Source: Flabesymbios commensalis (taxonomy: Eukaryota > Annelida > Polychaeta > Terebellida > Flabelligeridae). From it: 64,000 bases of DNA. The DNA lies in NCBI GenBank assembly GCA_964017125.1, contig OZ024915.1, forward strand, positions 17,775,273 through 17,839,272, written 5' to 3'. The translations under genes and the position numbers were made by a program. Positions 32,572 through 43,138 of this stretch are shown in pieces; the stretch's first letter is position 1; every line of letters begins with the position of its first letter. The notes under the pieces are model-generated. The model had not been told where the DNA came from. It ran no database searches and saw only the letters and a program-made list of their open reading frames with translations.

Positions 32572-32689
32572 GCTGGGGTCGGTATTCTCGTACAATTTAC
32601 GATATATCGTAGGCTTGGGATTGGTCGAGATGGCCATCTCGACCAATCCCAAGCCTACAATATATCGTAACTTGTACGAGAAAACCAGC
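32572..32689. mobile_element. Family F palindrome, second copy
   Basis: Same arms and centre (GAGATGGCCATCTC) as 26430-26551. It has GGCTTGGGATTGGTC on the left and the exact complement on the right, where the first copy has GGCTTCTGATTGGTC. Confidence 0.9.
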
Positions 32690-32949
32690 ACAGGAGCGCA
32701 TATTACTGAACAGCTTAGCGTTGATTTTTTTAAGTTTCTCACATTTCTATTAGAAAAGTTAGGATCTTAACTTTTCAAATGGAAACGAGAAAAAGTTGAG
32801 ATAAGATCAAATTTGAGGATATTTCTTAGATGCACACCATATCTAGAAATAAAAATAAAATAAAACAGTAAGCGTTTGCATAATACTAACTAAAAAGGGG
32901 GGGGTTATTAAGAGCATATTCCATGATGTGGAATATTTATATTTTTTAT
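32690..32949. other. No recognised feature
   Basis: AT-rich sequence with no family match. Confidence 0.4.
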
Positions 32950-33030
32950 TATGTGTTATGTGCCGGGCCGGGATTCGAACCGCACACCTCCAGGCTACGA
33001 GCCACAGGCGAACGAAATAAGCCACCACCA
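32950..33030 (-). mobile_element. tRNA-derived SINE head
   Basis: The minus strand shows GTGGCTTATTTCGTTCG and TGCGGTTCGAATCCCGG at tRNA-like spacing. No closed acceptor stem is seen. Confidence 0.55.
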
Positions 33031-33347
33031 CCTTCTGAGGGTTCAGAGATGAAGTGTCGCCGATAGTGGAGCTAGGCGCACACCCTTCGACAATTTAATC
33101 GGTGAACAATCAATCACTTTGGGTTTTATCACGGAATGTGGCTCACATACGTGTTGCCAGGATACCTTGGCTTTCAGACTGGCTCAGATATCAGTTTTAT
33201 ATCTGACTATATAGACACATAATCTGAAATATATCTCAAACGGTGACGTTTTATCAACTTGAAATATCTCTCTTTATATATAATAAGTTATCCTGTATTG
33301 TCTGGCTGAATGTTCGTATCAGCGTGGGTGGTCCCCCGCCCCACTAG

Positions 33348-33446
33348 AAAATACGAGACGTTTATCCAATGCTGGTTCAATGTTTGTCCATCGTCGACAC
33401 CGCTGCACCAACCATGAATCAACATTTGATAAACGTCACTGTTTGA
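33348..33446. repeat. Family A palindrome, moderately eroded
   Basis: ATACGAGACGTTTATCCAAT and ACATTTGATAAACGTCACTG are complementary in most positions. The centre is ATCGTCGACACCG. Confidence 0.7.
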
Positions 33447-33516
33447 TGGGCCCGTGCAATTGGTATACATTCTAATCACCTGAAATATATAATAAATATG
33501 ACACTGTGAGATAAGC

Positions 33517-33702
33517 GAGTGAGTGAGTGAGTGAGTGAGTGAGTGAGTGAGTGAGTGAGTGAGTGAGTGAGTGAGTGAGTGAGTGAGTGAGTGAGTGAGT
33601 GAGTGAGTGAGTGAGTGAGTGAGTGAGTGAGTGAGTGAGTGAGTGAGTGAGTGAGTGAGTGAGTGAGTGAGTGAGTGAGTGAGTGAGTGAGTGAGTGAGT
33701 GT
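33517..33702 (+). repeat. GAGT microsatellite (186 bp)
   Basis: About 46 uninterrupted GAGT units. The open frame across it (THSL repeats on the minus strand) is a by-product of the repeat. Confidence 0.99.
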
Positions 33703-34487
33703 AACTGATATTTTCATTAATTAACAGTTTCTTGCAATCTAGTTAAAACATTATGAAACACTTTAAAGTTCCTATTATTAGACACTTACATATCTATCTC
33801 CTACTACATATATGATGCGCCAATCTAGCTGTCAAACAGCTCACAGAAAGCTCAAACAAAGATTAACAGTGGTGAGCTGAAGTATGTTAGACGAAGAACG
33901 TTTATTATAACCAAATACAATGGTCGATAGATTTACAAAAACCGCTGACGCGAGGGCCACCCTGAACATTGTATAAAAATGTACAAAATATCATAGTGAT
34001 ATAAATGCGGTTTACTTGTATACATTTATAAGCTGTAACAATGGAGAACTGCATTAGAAAAAAAAATCAGCAAAAGCACAAAACATAATAATGATTTTAC
34101 GTGTCAAGTTTAAAGACACGACACAACCGAAATAAATTTAAGATAACCGACTTAAGCATAATAATGTAGGTCAGCTATTCTGAGCAATATTATAATTATA
34201 TAAGATCGTCACCGCAAATGATTAGGTCAGATTTAAAGTGATTTCGTTACCAGGTTAGCGTTTGTCAAACCAAGCAGTCGTTTATGAGTTGATAAAGCTG
34301 CCGGTGCTGAACGATTTTATATTGTTTCATTTAGCTTCAACCCTTTTCACATTGATAATCCTTATCGTATTCATTAAAGACAATCAAATGCACCGAATTA
34401 ATGGCATGTCTTTTTTACAATAAACTGGTAAAATGTTCCACGCATTTGAAACTAGAATTTGCATCAGGAATTTTAATGTCAAGTGAG
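33703..34487. other. No recognised feature
   Basis: AT-rich unique sequence. An A-type half hairpin (AACATGAGACATTGACCC) follows at 34488-34530. Confidence 0.5.
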
Positions 34488-34642
34488 CGAAACATGAGAC
34501 ATTGACCCAGCGTTGGTTTAAAGTCGCGCATGTTGAATGTGAGCAAACTGGAAAACTTAAGACTCGAAGGGTGAGAAATGACTACATTTTATTGTTGTTG
34601 GCCTATCTTTATCTGCATCAGTATCGGTCATGCAAACACGAT

Positions 34643-34709
34643 GCGTGACCCAGCGCTGGCCCAATGCTGTGCCAAGTTGGCACAGCATTGGGCCAGCGCT
34701 GGGTCACGC
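34643..34709. repeat. Perfect 33-bp-arm palindrome, variant of family A
   Basis: GCGTGACCCAGCGCTGGCCC through TGTGCCAA, one central base, then the exact complement. The left flank CAAACACGA matches family A ends. The usual GTCTACGAC centre is missing. Confidence 0.9.
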
Positions 34710-34870
34710 TCCTTTTTAAAAGGGCTGCTCGTGACCTGAATGTATGATCTTTCACCTCTAATCAACTGAAGCACAAATGGCAGAAAGATGTCATCAGAAC
34801 ATCCCATCTCCAAACCTGTCAATTTCCACTCAATTTCACCTGAGTGGGAGGTGCGCAGGTGCGGAATAGA

Positions 34871-35098
34871 TTAACCTTTGCAGCTCCAACTCTCATATTT
34901 AAATGTGTAAACATTTAATGTTGTGTTTAAATTACAAATTCAAGGGCGTAAAAAAGTGGACATATTCGATTCGAGACATACATTTTGCCATTTATTTAAC
35001 AAACTGTGTTAACTCTAAAATCTGTTATTTGATGTTCTAAAATTAGTTTGAAACAACTTATGGTATCGATTGGAGGTGAAAGGGTTGACATTTTGAAC
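34871..35098 (+). mobile_element. TTAA-type MITE without a hairpin
   Basis: It starts TTAACCTTTGCAGCTCC and ends GAGGTGAAAGGGTTGA, at the usual length of about 228 bp. The interior has no clear palindrome. Confidence 0.55.
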
Positions 35099-35334
35099 AA
35101 CATACCCGTTATTATCAAGTTTATATTATCAGATTATGTTTATATAGAATAAATGTTAGCCTTTATTTATCACTGTGGCTTCAATCGTTATTTTTATCCC
35201 TAAATTAAACATTTTTTTAATCTTGATGACATTGATGTTTAGTAACAAGAACCTGAGACGAATACATAAAATACGCTATAATTCCACTCACACGTTAGTT
35301 GTAACTGTGATCACATGAAGTATCACCGTTAAAT

Positions 35335-36660
35335 ATGCGAGACACGGGCAGAATATTATCGGTATACCTAAAATGTAACTGTAAAATTTGTAGGCGACTG
35401 AGAGGCTTGGAACAAAAGCTGCAGGAAACTACGGACAAAAACATTAAACTTGTAAAACAAATTCGTGGCCTACGCCAACAAAGTATGAAGCAGAGGAAAG
35501 AAAATGTTAAACTTCTCAAAGGACGTGATAGCCTGATGACAGAAAAAATAAAGATGCGCAAAGAAATCGATCGTCTCGAACAAAAGTTTGAGAAAACCGA
35601 ACAGAATAGGCCTAATCAGAAAGAAATAAAAGTGATCCCCATTGATAATGACACTGATGACAACGGCAATGAATGGGAAACTGTGGGTGCCAAAAAAACA
35701 AAGAATAGGACAAAAACTCGCACAGAAGTCATTAGTTATTTTGGTTCAATTGGTTCTCAAAATAAAATGACGAAAAGTAAAAAAGTGAGAGAAAATAAGA
35801 AACTGAAAAAACAAACCAGCCATAAATACCCAGCTAAAAAAGTCACACAACTGAATAAAAGACAACCAAATAAAAGTGATAGGAATAACCAAAATGGCAA
35901 CAAAGATCGGCATAATAGTAGTTTAAGTAGTAGTAGCCCTACAGAATGCAGCAGTATCACTAGTACTAGCAGCAGCAACAATAGCAGCAGCAACAGTAGC
36001 AGCAGTAGTAGCAGCAGCAACAGCAGCAGAGATAAAACACAATCTATTAACACGACCAATGGACTATCCGCCAATAACAATAATACAAACTTGACCAGAC
36101 AGATTCCCGTCAAGTCTAATAAAAAAAAGTGTGTCATTGGTGACTCTAATATGTGCGGACTAGCCAAACAACTAAAACCGAAACTTGATAACCCAGATGC
36201 CGTCTGTGTATATAAAACATCTGGTATGAGAATAGGACACTTGATTCCTCGATTAAAAGGATATATATGTGAGGACACCGATGCAGTTGTCCTCCACCTC
36301 GGTACAAACGATATTAGTGGACCAATAAACAAGATAAAGGAGGACATTAACAAATTGGCTGAAAAAATGGAGGGATTCAAAAATACACATTTCTACGTGG
36401 CTGAAATCCCCCCTAGGAGCCAGAAGAAATATAATGCCCACATTCACGACATAAATTGCCACATACGTGAAATATGTGTAAAATTGTTCAACGCCGACCA
36501 TTTGCCCACTCCCATAAACAAAATCCATCTTTATCGTGGTGGGATCCACTTAAATGAGGAAGGACAGCAAAAACTGACTTCTGCCATGGCTGAAGTGCTC
36601 AACAATCACTCTGCTAATGGTCAGTGTTTTCCCATCAGAACAATCATCACACGGACATAG
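35335..36660 (+). CDS. LINE ORF1 protein: coiled coil plus SGNH/GDSL-hydrolase domain
   Basis: 441 codons. Residues about 20-95 are rich in charged residues and leucine and look coiled-coil, with C14, C16 and C19 near the start. Residues about 100-265 are basic, then very rich in Ser and Asn, encoded by AGC/AGT/AAC runs. Residues 265-430 form an SGNH hydrolase-like domain: GDSN at 269-272 (Ser271), GTND at 323-326 (Asn325) and a C-terminal GGIHLNEEG with His405. Family members usually have Asp three residues before this His. Here it is Gly402, so the catalytic triad may be incomplete. Such ORF1 proteins are thought to bind element RNA and multimerise. An esterase role is family inference. It overlaps ORF2 by 37 bp in another frame. 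The ATG chosen gives the longest frame. Confidence 0.9.
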   Translation: MRDTGRILSVYLKCNCKICRRLRGLEQKLQETTDKNIKLVKQIRGLRQQSMKQRKENVKLLKGRDSLMTEKIKMRKEIDRLEQKFEKTEQNRPNQKEIKVIPIDNDTDDNGNEWETVGAKKTKNRTKTRTEVISYFGSIGSQNKMTKSKKVRENKKLKKQTSHKYPAKKVTQLNKRQPNKSDRNNQNGNKDRHNSSLSSSSPTECSSITSTSSSNNSSSNSSSSSSSSNSSRDKTQSINTTNGLSANNNNTNLTRQIPVKSNKKKCVIGDSNMCGLAKQLKPKLDNPDAVCVYKTSGMRIGHLIPRLKGYICEDTDAVVLHLGTNDISGPINKIKEDINKLAEKMEGFKNTHFYVAEIPPRSQKKYNAHIHDINCHIREICVKLFNADHLPTPINKIHLYRGGIHLNEEGQQKLTSAMAEVLNNHSANGQCFPIRTIITRT

Positions 36661-39600
36661 CCGATGTAAATAGAGTAATTAATAATGATCAGGACAGAAA
36701 TATACGTGTACTGTCATGGAACATTAATGGTTTAGGAAACAAAATGACAGACCCTGATCTTGTGGCATATATCCGAAACTACGATATAATATTTTTTATA
36801 GAAACAATGAAAGGGAACGATTTTACATTGGCAATACCTGGTTATAAATTCCATCATGTGAATAGAAAACATAAACATAAAAATGCCTGTAGAGCTTCTG
36901 GTGGTATTGGCATACTTATTTCAAATAAATATGCAAATTTAACTAGGATAGATCATACCTACGACTATTTGGTATGGTTGACATTAGCCACAGACTGTTG
37001 TCAGAAAAACATTAAAATTGGCTGTGCCTATATACCACCAGAAAACTCATCATATGTCGCTGTAAGAAATGATTATTTTACTATGCTGGAAGAGGAAGTG
37101 GCTAGATATATTGAAATGCATCACATCCTATTATGTGGTGACTTTAATAGTCGTACTGGTCAGGCTCCAGACTATGAATCGGGGGTAACAGATATCAATG
37201 CAAATGTTCCAAGTGAACGTTCTAATGAAGATATAGTCAGTAACAAATATGGTCAACTTTTACTAAATTTTTGTATAAACACAGGTTTCAAAATAGCCAA
37301 TGGGCGCATGTTTAATGATAATGGTATAGGCCGCTATACATACTACTCTCCAAATGGTTCAAGCACAATAGACTATCTGATCTTTAATGAAAATAACATA
37401 ATCAGCAAATTTGACGTTCTACCGAAATTGGTAGAATCAGATCATTGTCCCATACAATTCAATATTTCCAACACTAAACTCGATTGCAACCCCTTAAAAA
37501 TAGACAACTGTGTAAATGACACATCATCTCGGTCTAATGTTTTTATATGGCAAGACGAGAATAGGGAAGAATATCAAATAGCTCTACGGAATGAGCAGGC
37601 ATGTCATGCATTTGAGGAAATGTTGTGTGCCGCCACCGAGGGGTGTAATACTGACACTCTATGTGACATGTTCAATGGTATGCTAGAAATTGTAATTTCG
37701 CCATTATTCCCAGCAAGAAAACATATCTCGAAGGAAAGGAAGTGCACGCAAAATAATTTCCCCTCTAACCCTTGGTATGATAAAGAATGTAAATCCCTGA
37801 AGTATGTTGTTAATAATATCGCTAAGCATAGAGACTTTAACGCACAGCAAGACGAATATAATATACTGTTACGACAATATAAGCAATTAATCCAAAGAAA
37901 GAAAAGACAATACCAGCAAGCCAAACTTAGTGAGCTGGAAAATATGAGAACAGAAGATCCTAATTCTTACTGGAAATTCTGGAAATCCTTAAATCCTAGA
38001 AATGTCACTACAGGGCCTACCTTGGAAGACTTTGTGAACTATTTTGAACAACAAGTCTACCCACCCCATGTGGATTATTTTGACTATGAACACATGAATA
38101 ATATTATAAAGCAAGTTACGTCATTCCAACATAATGTAGAGCACGATAAATCCAATATGACACAGTTCCTAAACAGTCCCATAACTGCGGAAGAAATTAA
38201 AAAGGCGATTCAAAAGTTAAAATGCAAGAAAGCAGCGGGTGTAGATGGTATTTCTGCCGAATTTTACAAATATGGATGTAATGAGCTCTTGCCAGCATTA
38301 GAATTGTTGTTCAATACCATTCTTACCAATGGAGAATATCCATCTAGATGGGCTACCGGTATAATCCACCCGGTCCACAAAAAGGGGGACCATGGCGTTC
38401 CAGATAATCACAGAAAAATCACAGTCATGCCTGTATTGGGAAACTATTTGAATCTATACTTAATAACAGACTCTCATTTAAAAACGAAGTATGTAATGAT
38501 AATGATCCCTATCAAGCTGGTTTTAAAACCAATTCGCGAACTACGGACAATATATTCATACTATGTGCCATCATAGATAAACAAAGGTGTCTTTCTAAAC
38601 CCCTGTATACATGCTTTGTCGATTTCACAAAAGCATTTGACTATATTGATAGAACAGCATTATACTACAAATTATTGAACAGGGGAATAGACGGCAATTT
38701 GCTAAACATAATAAAAAGCATGTTTTCTAAAGCAGAGTGCCGTGTAAAATGGGACTCGCGTATCAGTGACATATTAAAAAGCGAATTTGGGGTTCTACAA
38801 GGCGGTATGCTCAGTCCCAAACTATTCACGGAATTTTTACAAGACATATCCGCATCATTTGACCAAGATCAAGGTATCGCTGTGGACACCTTACTAATGG
38901 TATATCTGTTATTTGCAGATGACCTTGTCCTTTTTTCAGAATCTGCCGAGGGATTACAAAAACAGCTAACTGCCCTGTATTCATATGCTTCCCTATGGCA
39001 TATCATAGTTAGCATTCCTAAAACAAAAGTTCTTATCTTTAATGAACGTTACACAACAGTATGCGGAAGCTTCCACTATGGTGATAACATTATAGAAAAG
39101 GCTGAACAATATAAATACCTTGGTGTAGTGTATAGCACCAAGTCCGCTAATAACGTGTTAAAAGAAACTTTTTCTCATCTTGCTTCCCAAGCTGGGAAAG
39201 CAATCTTTGCTCTACGTAAACAGTCCCGTCCTGTGGTCGGTAAATTGTCACCCACTATTGCGTTCAAGGTATTTGATTGCCAAATATTGCCCATACTTGA
39301 ATATGGAAGTGATATATGGTATACAGGCGATGATGTTAACGATCTGGAAAAAATCCATCTAAAATTTATTAAATCCACACTTGGCGTTAGAAAGCAAACA
39401 CCTACTCCTGCAATATATGGGGACACGGGTCGATTTCCACTGATCATCCGGCAACACATAAAAGCTGTAAAATATTGGTGTAGAATTCTAAAATTATCTC
39501 GGAGCCATCCAGTCAGAAATGCCTACAATATGCTACTTGAGCTAGATGCCATTGGCTTCACAAACTGGTGTTCCCGTATTCGCTCTGTCCTCGAACGAAC

Positions 39601-40123
39601 CGGGCTTGATCAAACTTGGGAATCACAGAATATTGGGGATACAAATAAATTCATGCTTTCATTTAAAGAATCAATAGTTAGAATATTTACACAGCAGTGG
39701 AGAAAAGATATTGAGAGCTCGAGTAAGCTGCGCACATATGCATTAGTAAAAAAATATTTCTGTGTTGAACCATATATCTTGCACATAAGGGGGAACCACC
39801 TCATAACAGCAATGGCGAGATATCGAATGAGCTCACATGATCTAAATATAGAAAGAGGACGATTCAATAATCCAATCACTCCAAAAAATCAGCGAATATG
39901 CACAAGGTGTCAATTAAACGAAATTGACGATGAAATACATCTTCTTCTCCACTGTTGCGCTATGAAGAATGAACGCGAAATCTTGTATGATTCTGTAGCC
40001 GCAATTATCAATATACAACCGACAAATGAAATGTTTCTAGGAATTATGACATCTAGAGACATAACAGTGGTGAAGTCACTAGCGCAATTTATTTATGGTT
40101 GCTTTAAACAAATTAAGGGCTAA
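36624..40123 (+). CDS. LINE ORF2: APE-type endonuclease and reverse transcriptase, one frameshift
   Basis: The first frame (36624-38576) encodes the endonuclease: SWNING at 31-36, catalytic Glu60 in FFIETMKG, GDFN at 172-175, SDH at 272-274. It then enters the RT fingers (KKAAGVDGISAEF). At about 38439-38441, in GTATTGGGAAACTA, one base is missing relative to the expected reading and the protein continues in the next frame to 40123. That frame holds the RT motifs FVDFTKAFD (38615), LQGGMLSPKLF, and FADD (38912-38923). A C-terminal CTRC...H...CC zinc-knuckle-like motif lies near 39899-39960. Apart from this frameshift about 1166 codons are open. ORF2 would nick target DNA and copy element RNA by target-primed reverse transcription. 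The frameshift should inactivate this copy, unless it is a sequencing error. Confidence 0.92.
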
Positions 40124-41098
40124 AACTACTGAGTATAATAAATCTGTCACCTGTCGCTATATTATTCATATTATCATGCCCTCATGATCTGACTTGGGTA
40201 TTACCACATATCAAGACGGTTGCTGCTCTCGGATCTTATTATTTGGCTTTTTGGGGCCGGTTAGGGACGTTTCCGTCGCCTTTGTTATCAGACGAGGTGG
40301 GGCCTTATGGAGGATTTCAGAGTTGCTAAGTCAACTGATTTTCTCCATGAGGTCGGGAATGTTTTTCTTCGATTGTAACTCCGAGTATGTGGTTCTAACT
40401 AGGTCGTGATTGAAACAGTATGAATTAAACAATATGGTGAATTATAAAAAGGCTTAATGTTTTTGTGCGAGGGCCATGTCCTGTGTGAATTACACAAATA
40501 ATTTTTAACCGCCATTACTACTGTTATTACGTCGTTAAGTTTGCACCACTAGTCAATCTCAGGGAATGTCCGCGCTCAAACCGAGTGTGCTTGTATGGTC
40601 ACATGACACGGAGCTACCTGTTTATGCCATATTTATTGTACTTGCATGATATTATATTTAATTTTAAAAAATACCATTGGCTTATTGCATACTCCAGTTA
40701 CTGTAGCATAATCATGCACTTGTATATATTTTAGGTTTCTACGCTTTCCAGAGTGTCTTTTTTGCTACTATATATAATTAGTATGTCATACGTAGTAGCT
40801 ATTTTATTTCTGGTTTTGGTGCGGGAAACAAAATGATAGACCTCTATGTTATCTTGGCAATGCCTTTTATTTCATTTTTAGTAGTAGTCATTTATATTAT
40901 CGAAATACCCAGTTTTTATTTTGGCAATGCCACTTAACATGATTTTAGCTGTGTATGTCATACCATGTATATTATCATATGATTTTAACAAACTAACAAT
41001 CTTGTATATACATGTACATGTATCTCTTTCATTTCTATGACAAATAAGTCTGTAATGACTTTTCTTTTCTGTCAATAAAATATCTGTCTGTCTGTCTG
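40124..41098 (+). other. LINE 3' UTR and tail
   Basis: AT-rich, non-coding, ending GTCAATAAAATATCTG followed by TCTG units at about 41083-41098. A diverged antisense copy of the last 110 bp lies at 43139-43250. Confidence 0.8.
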
Positions 41099-41125
41099 GT
41101 ATTCAACACACCTGGTGGAATGTTC

Positions 41126-41181
41126 ACTCACTTGAAGTTGTGAATCGCTTCAGCGATTCCCAACTTCAAGTGAATGAAAAT
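41126..41181. repeat. Family D hairpin
   Basis: TTCACTCACTTGAAGTTGTG and CAACTTCAAGTGAATGAA surround AATCGCTTCAGCGATT. The inner stem (AATCGCT/AGCGATT) is fully symmetrical, unlike other copies with GATCGCG/GCGAGA. It lies directly after the LINE. Confidence 0.85.
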
Positions 41182-41364
41182 TCAGATTGAAGAAAATGAT
41201 CATTTTATCATGTTTATGGCAGACAATAGAATGGTAATGTGTATAATAAACATGATGAAGGGTGATTTCATCTACTTAAGCTGGTGATTGATGGTGACTC
41301 TATTGTCATTACACCTCGGTAAGGTCTTACCCAATGTTGGTTTGATGTTGGGCCAACTTCGCAT
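41172..41364 (+). repeat. Diverged local duplication, left copy
   Basis: The stretch containing AACATGATGAAGGGTGATTT and AAGCTGGTGATTGATGGTG recurs at 41692-41890. The two copies flank the SINE at 41365-41684. The left copy ends within a family A arm (ACCCAATGTTGGTTTGATG). Confidence 0.8.
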
Positions 41365-41684
41365 GAAAATAAAATGAATTGGATTTTAAGCCACCTTTGT
41401 GCATATATAGGCTAAACTGGGCCAAGAACACCTCTTGAGAATAGGGAAAAGAATGAGATGACACTGCCCTCCAGACGCAGGATTCGAAATTCGAGTCCTG
41501 GCGATCTGAGACTGAGCTAGCTACTTCTCGGTCATGGAGGCTCCCCACAAAATTGAATCTTTACGAGTGAGAAGGGAATAAACATTTTGTTTCTTTGAAA
41601 CTTGAATGCCAGAGCGGGGTTTGAGCCGCGATCTGCGACTTTCCAAGCAAGCAGCTTCAACCACTGCACCAGGGCCCCCGCCCT
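41365..41684 (-). mobile_element. Two-headed tRNA-derived SINE, full-length but old
   Basis: Read on the minus strand it matches 52169-52483 in order: first head (GGGGGCCCTGGTGCAGTGG), linker with AAACAAAATGTTTATTCCC, second head (CCATGACCGAGAAGTAGC), B box TTTCGAATCCTGCG, tail ending TTCATTTTATTTTC. Divergence is substantial. Confidence 0.85.
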
Positions 41685-41691
41685 TCAAATG

Positions 41692-41890
41692 CGTGAAAAA
41701 TAGTGAGGTGAAGATTCGGATGGAAGAACATTATTATTTGATGGCAGAAAATGGAATAAAAATGTATATGATAAACATGATGAAGGGTGACTTCATCTAC
41801 TTAAGCTGGTGATTGATGGTGACTCTATTGGCATTTTACCTCAGTGAGGTCTTACCCAATAATAGTTTGATGCTGGGCCAACGTCGCATA
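41692..41890 (+). repeat. Diverged local duplication, right copy
   Basis: Direct repeat of 41172-41364 at an offset of about 520 bp. It runs on into a complete family A hairpin. Confidence 0.8.
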
Positions 41891-41938
41891 CGATGGTCCA
41901 CCATAAATCAACATTTGGTCAGTATATACCTCTCAGCA
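41849..41938. repeat. Family A palindrome
   Basis: CTTACCCAATAATAGTTTG and AAATCAACATTTGGTCAG surround GGGCCAACGTCGCATACGATGG. Moderately eroded. The left local duplication stops at the corresponding hairpin centre. Confidence 0.65.
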
Positions 41939-42175
41939 AGGAGAAAATGTGTTAATTATTAATATTATTTTATCAAAACTAAAAAACAGATGACAAAAAA
42001 AGTTTTGTATAAAGTACAATATTGTGGACAGTTGTATTTACTTGACACCGTTCCAATGCTAGGAGCCATTTATAAAACATTTGTAAAAGAAAGTTTGTAT
42101 GTTCAAATGGACAGGTGGAACCTCCTGCACATGATAATCAGGAGAAACTATTGTCATCTACACACAGCATTTGAA

Positions 42176-42241
42176 AACCGAATCCTGGCGGTTAGATAGT
42201 GTGCACGCTACTTGTCGATCACGAAGGCTCCTCAAATTATT
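42176..42241 (-). mobile_element. SINE fragment: second tRNA-like head
   Basis: On the minus strand GGAGCCTTCGTGATCGACAA and CTAACCGCCAGGATTCGG match the second head of the SINE at 52300-52375. Confidence 0.6.
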
Positions 42242-42800
42242 GGTATTGGATCGTCACGGGTGGTAGGTGCGGAAGTACTAGCATTTAAAACTGAATGAAT
42301 AACTAGAGCGCGGAACGAACTTTAACCATGTAGATACTCCATCACCACGAGAAAGATCAAAGTTACATTATATGCCTGTGGTAATCTCAAATAACCTGAT
42401 TGTCAATTTTAAACTGTTGTTCAATGCAGATTTGTTTTTGATTTATTTGTTGAAATTTATTTGTTGAAAATTACGTCGACAATGTCAGATTTCAATAACG
42501 CAAACAGTAAGTGATACAGACGTATTCAAATATGAAATTAATTCCACAATTGAATGTACCACCATGTCTATTCTCTGGGGATAGGTGTCTAATGTCAATT
42601 AACCTGAAAGTAGTGTCCTTAGATATATGTATGTGATTCGCTGGCGAGTATTTAAACAATTTGATTACTTAATTGCGATGTCTGCAGGGACAATATATGT
42701 AGCCTATGTACATGATGTATGGGCTCGGTGGGGTCGGGGTTGTCATCTTAGAATGACAATTTCAACGTCACGAGCCGTGCTAACATAGTTTGTTAATAAG
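42242..42800. other. No recognised feature
   Basis: Unique sequence. TTTATTTGTTGAAATT is repeated once near 42448. No gene was recognised. Confidence 0.5.
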
Positions 42801-42807
42801 GCTTAGT

Positions 42808-42982
42808 CTAAAGGTGCGGCCCCACCGGACGTCGCGCTGCGCCGCGCGTTAAAAAACGCGGCGCCGTGAAAGATAAACTTTCTCCAGCTTTCATTTCGCG
42901 GCGCGGCACGGCGCGACGCGGCGTCCGGTGGGGCCTCACCTACTGATTTTTTCGGCGTCGCGCGGTGGGGCCGTAGCTTTAG
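42808..42982. mobile_element. GC-rich terminal-inverted-repeat element
   Basis: Ends CTAAAGGTGCGGCCCCACCG and CGGTGGGGCCGTAGCTTTAG are near-complementary. Inside, GTCCGGTGGGGCC pairs again with the left end, so two nested folds are possible. It is extremely rich in CGCG against an AT-rich background. No clear target duplication or ORF was found. Superfamily unknown. Confidence 0.7.
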
Positions 42983-43138
42983 GCTAACATGGCTAATATC
43001 AAACAAAAAAAACAATATTTTAATTACATCGGATGAAGATGGTTAATAACATGAACGTGATATTATATATCTATCATGTCTATGTGGTATATTTCTATCA
43101 GAACATCGTCATCATGGTTATGCTTTTGTTATGTTATT

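Larger units (their letters stand above)
35335..41098 (+). mobile_element. Nearly whole non-LTR retrotransposon, CR1/L2-like group
   Basis: Two overlapping ORFs (SGNH-type ORF1, APE endonuclease/reverse transcriptase ORF2) are followed by a 975-bp 3' UTR ending in AATAAAATATCTG and TCTG units rather than a long poly-A. An esterase-type ORF1 with an APE-RT ORF2 is typical of CR1/L2-type elements. The exact clade is not resolved. The 5' boundary is unknown, and part of 35099-35334 is probably 5' UTR. One frameshift in ORF2 is the only break seen, so it is a young insertion. Confidence 0.9.

Noticed and set aside
30035-33030. True tRNA genes at 30035-30160 and 32950-33030
   Set aside because: A- and B-box-like motifs are present, but acceptor and anticodon stems do not pair properly, so SINE heads are more likely.
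33472-33717. 81-codon frame with THSL repeats
   Set aside because: Pure translation of the GAGT microsatellite.
35757-36380. 207-codon minus-strand open frame rich in leucine
   Set aside because: It is the antisense of the Ser/Asn-rich ORF1 region of the LINE. Poly-Leu arises from AGC/AGT repeats on the other strand.
42820-42980. CpG-island promoter
   Set aside because: CG richness is confined to an element with inverted ends. No transcript or start site evidence lies beside it.
42803-43015. Minus-strand 70-codon frame rich in Arg and Ala
   Set aside because: It is a composition effect of the CG-rich inverted-repeat element.
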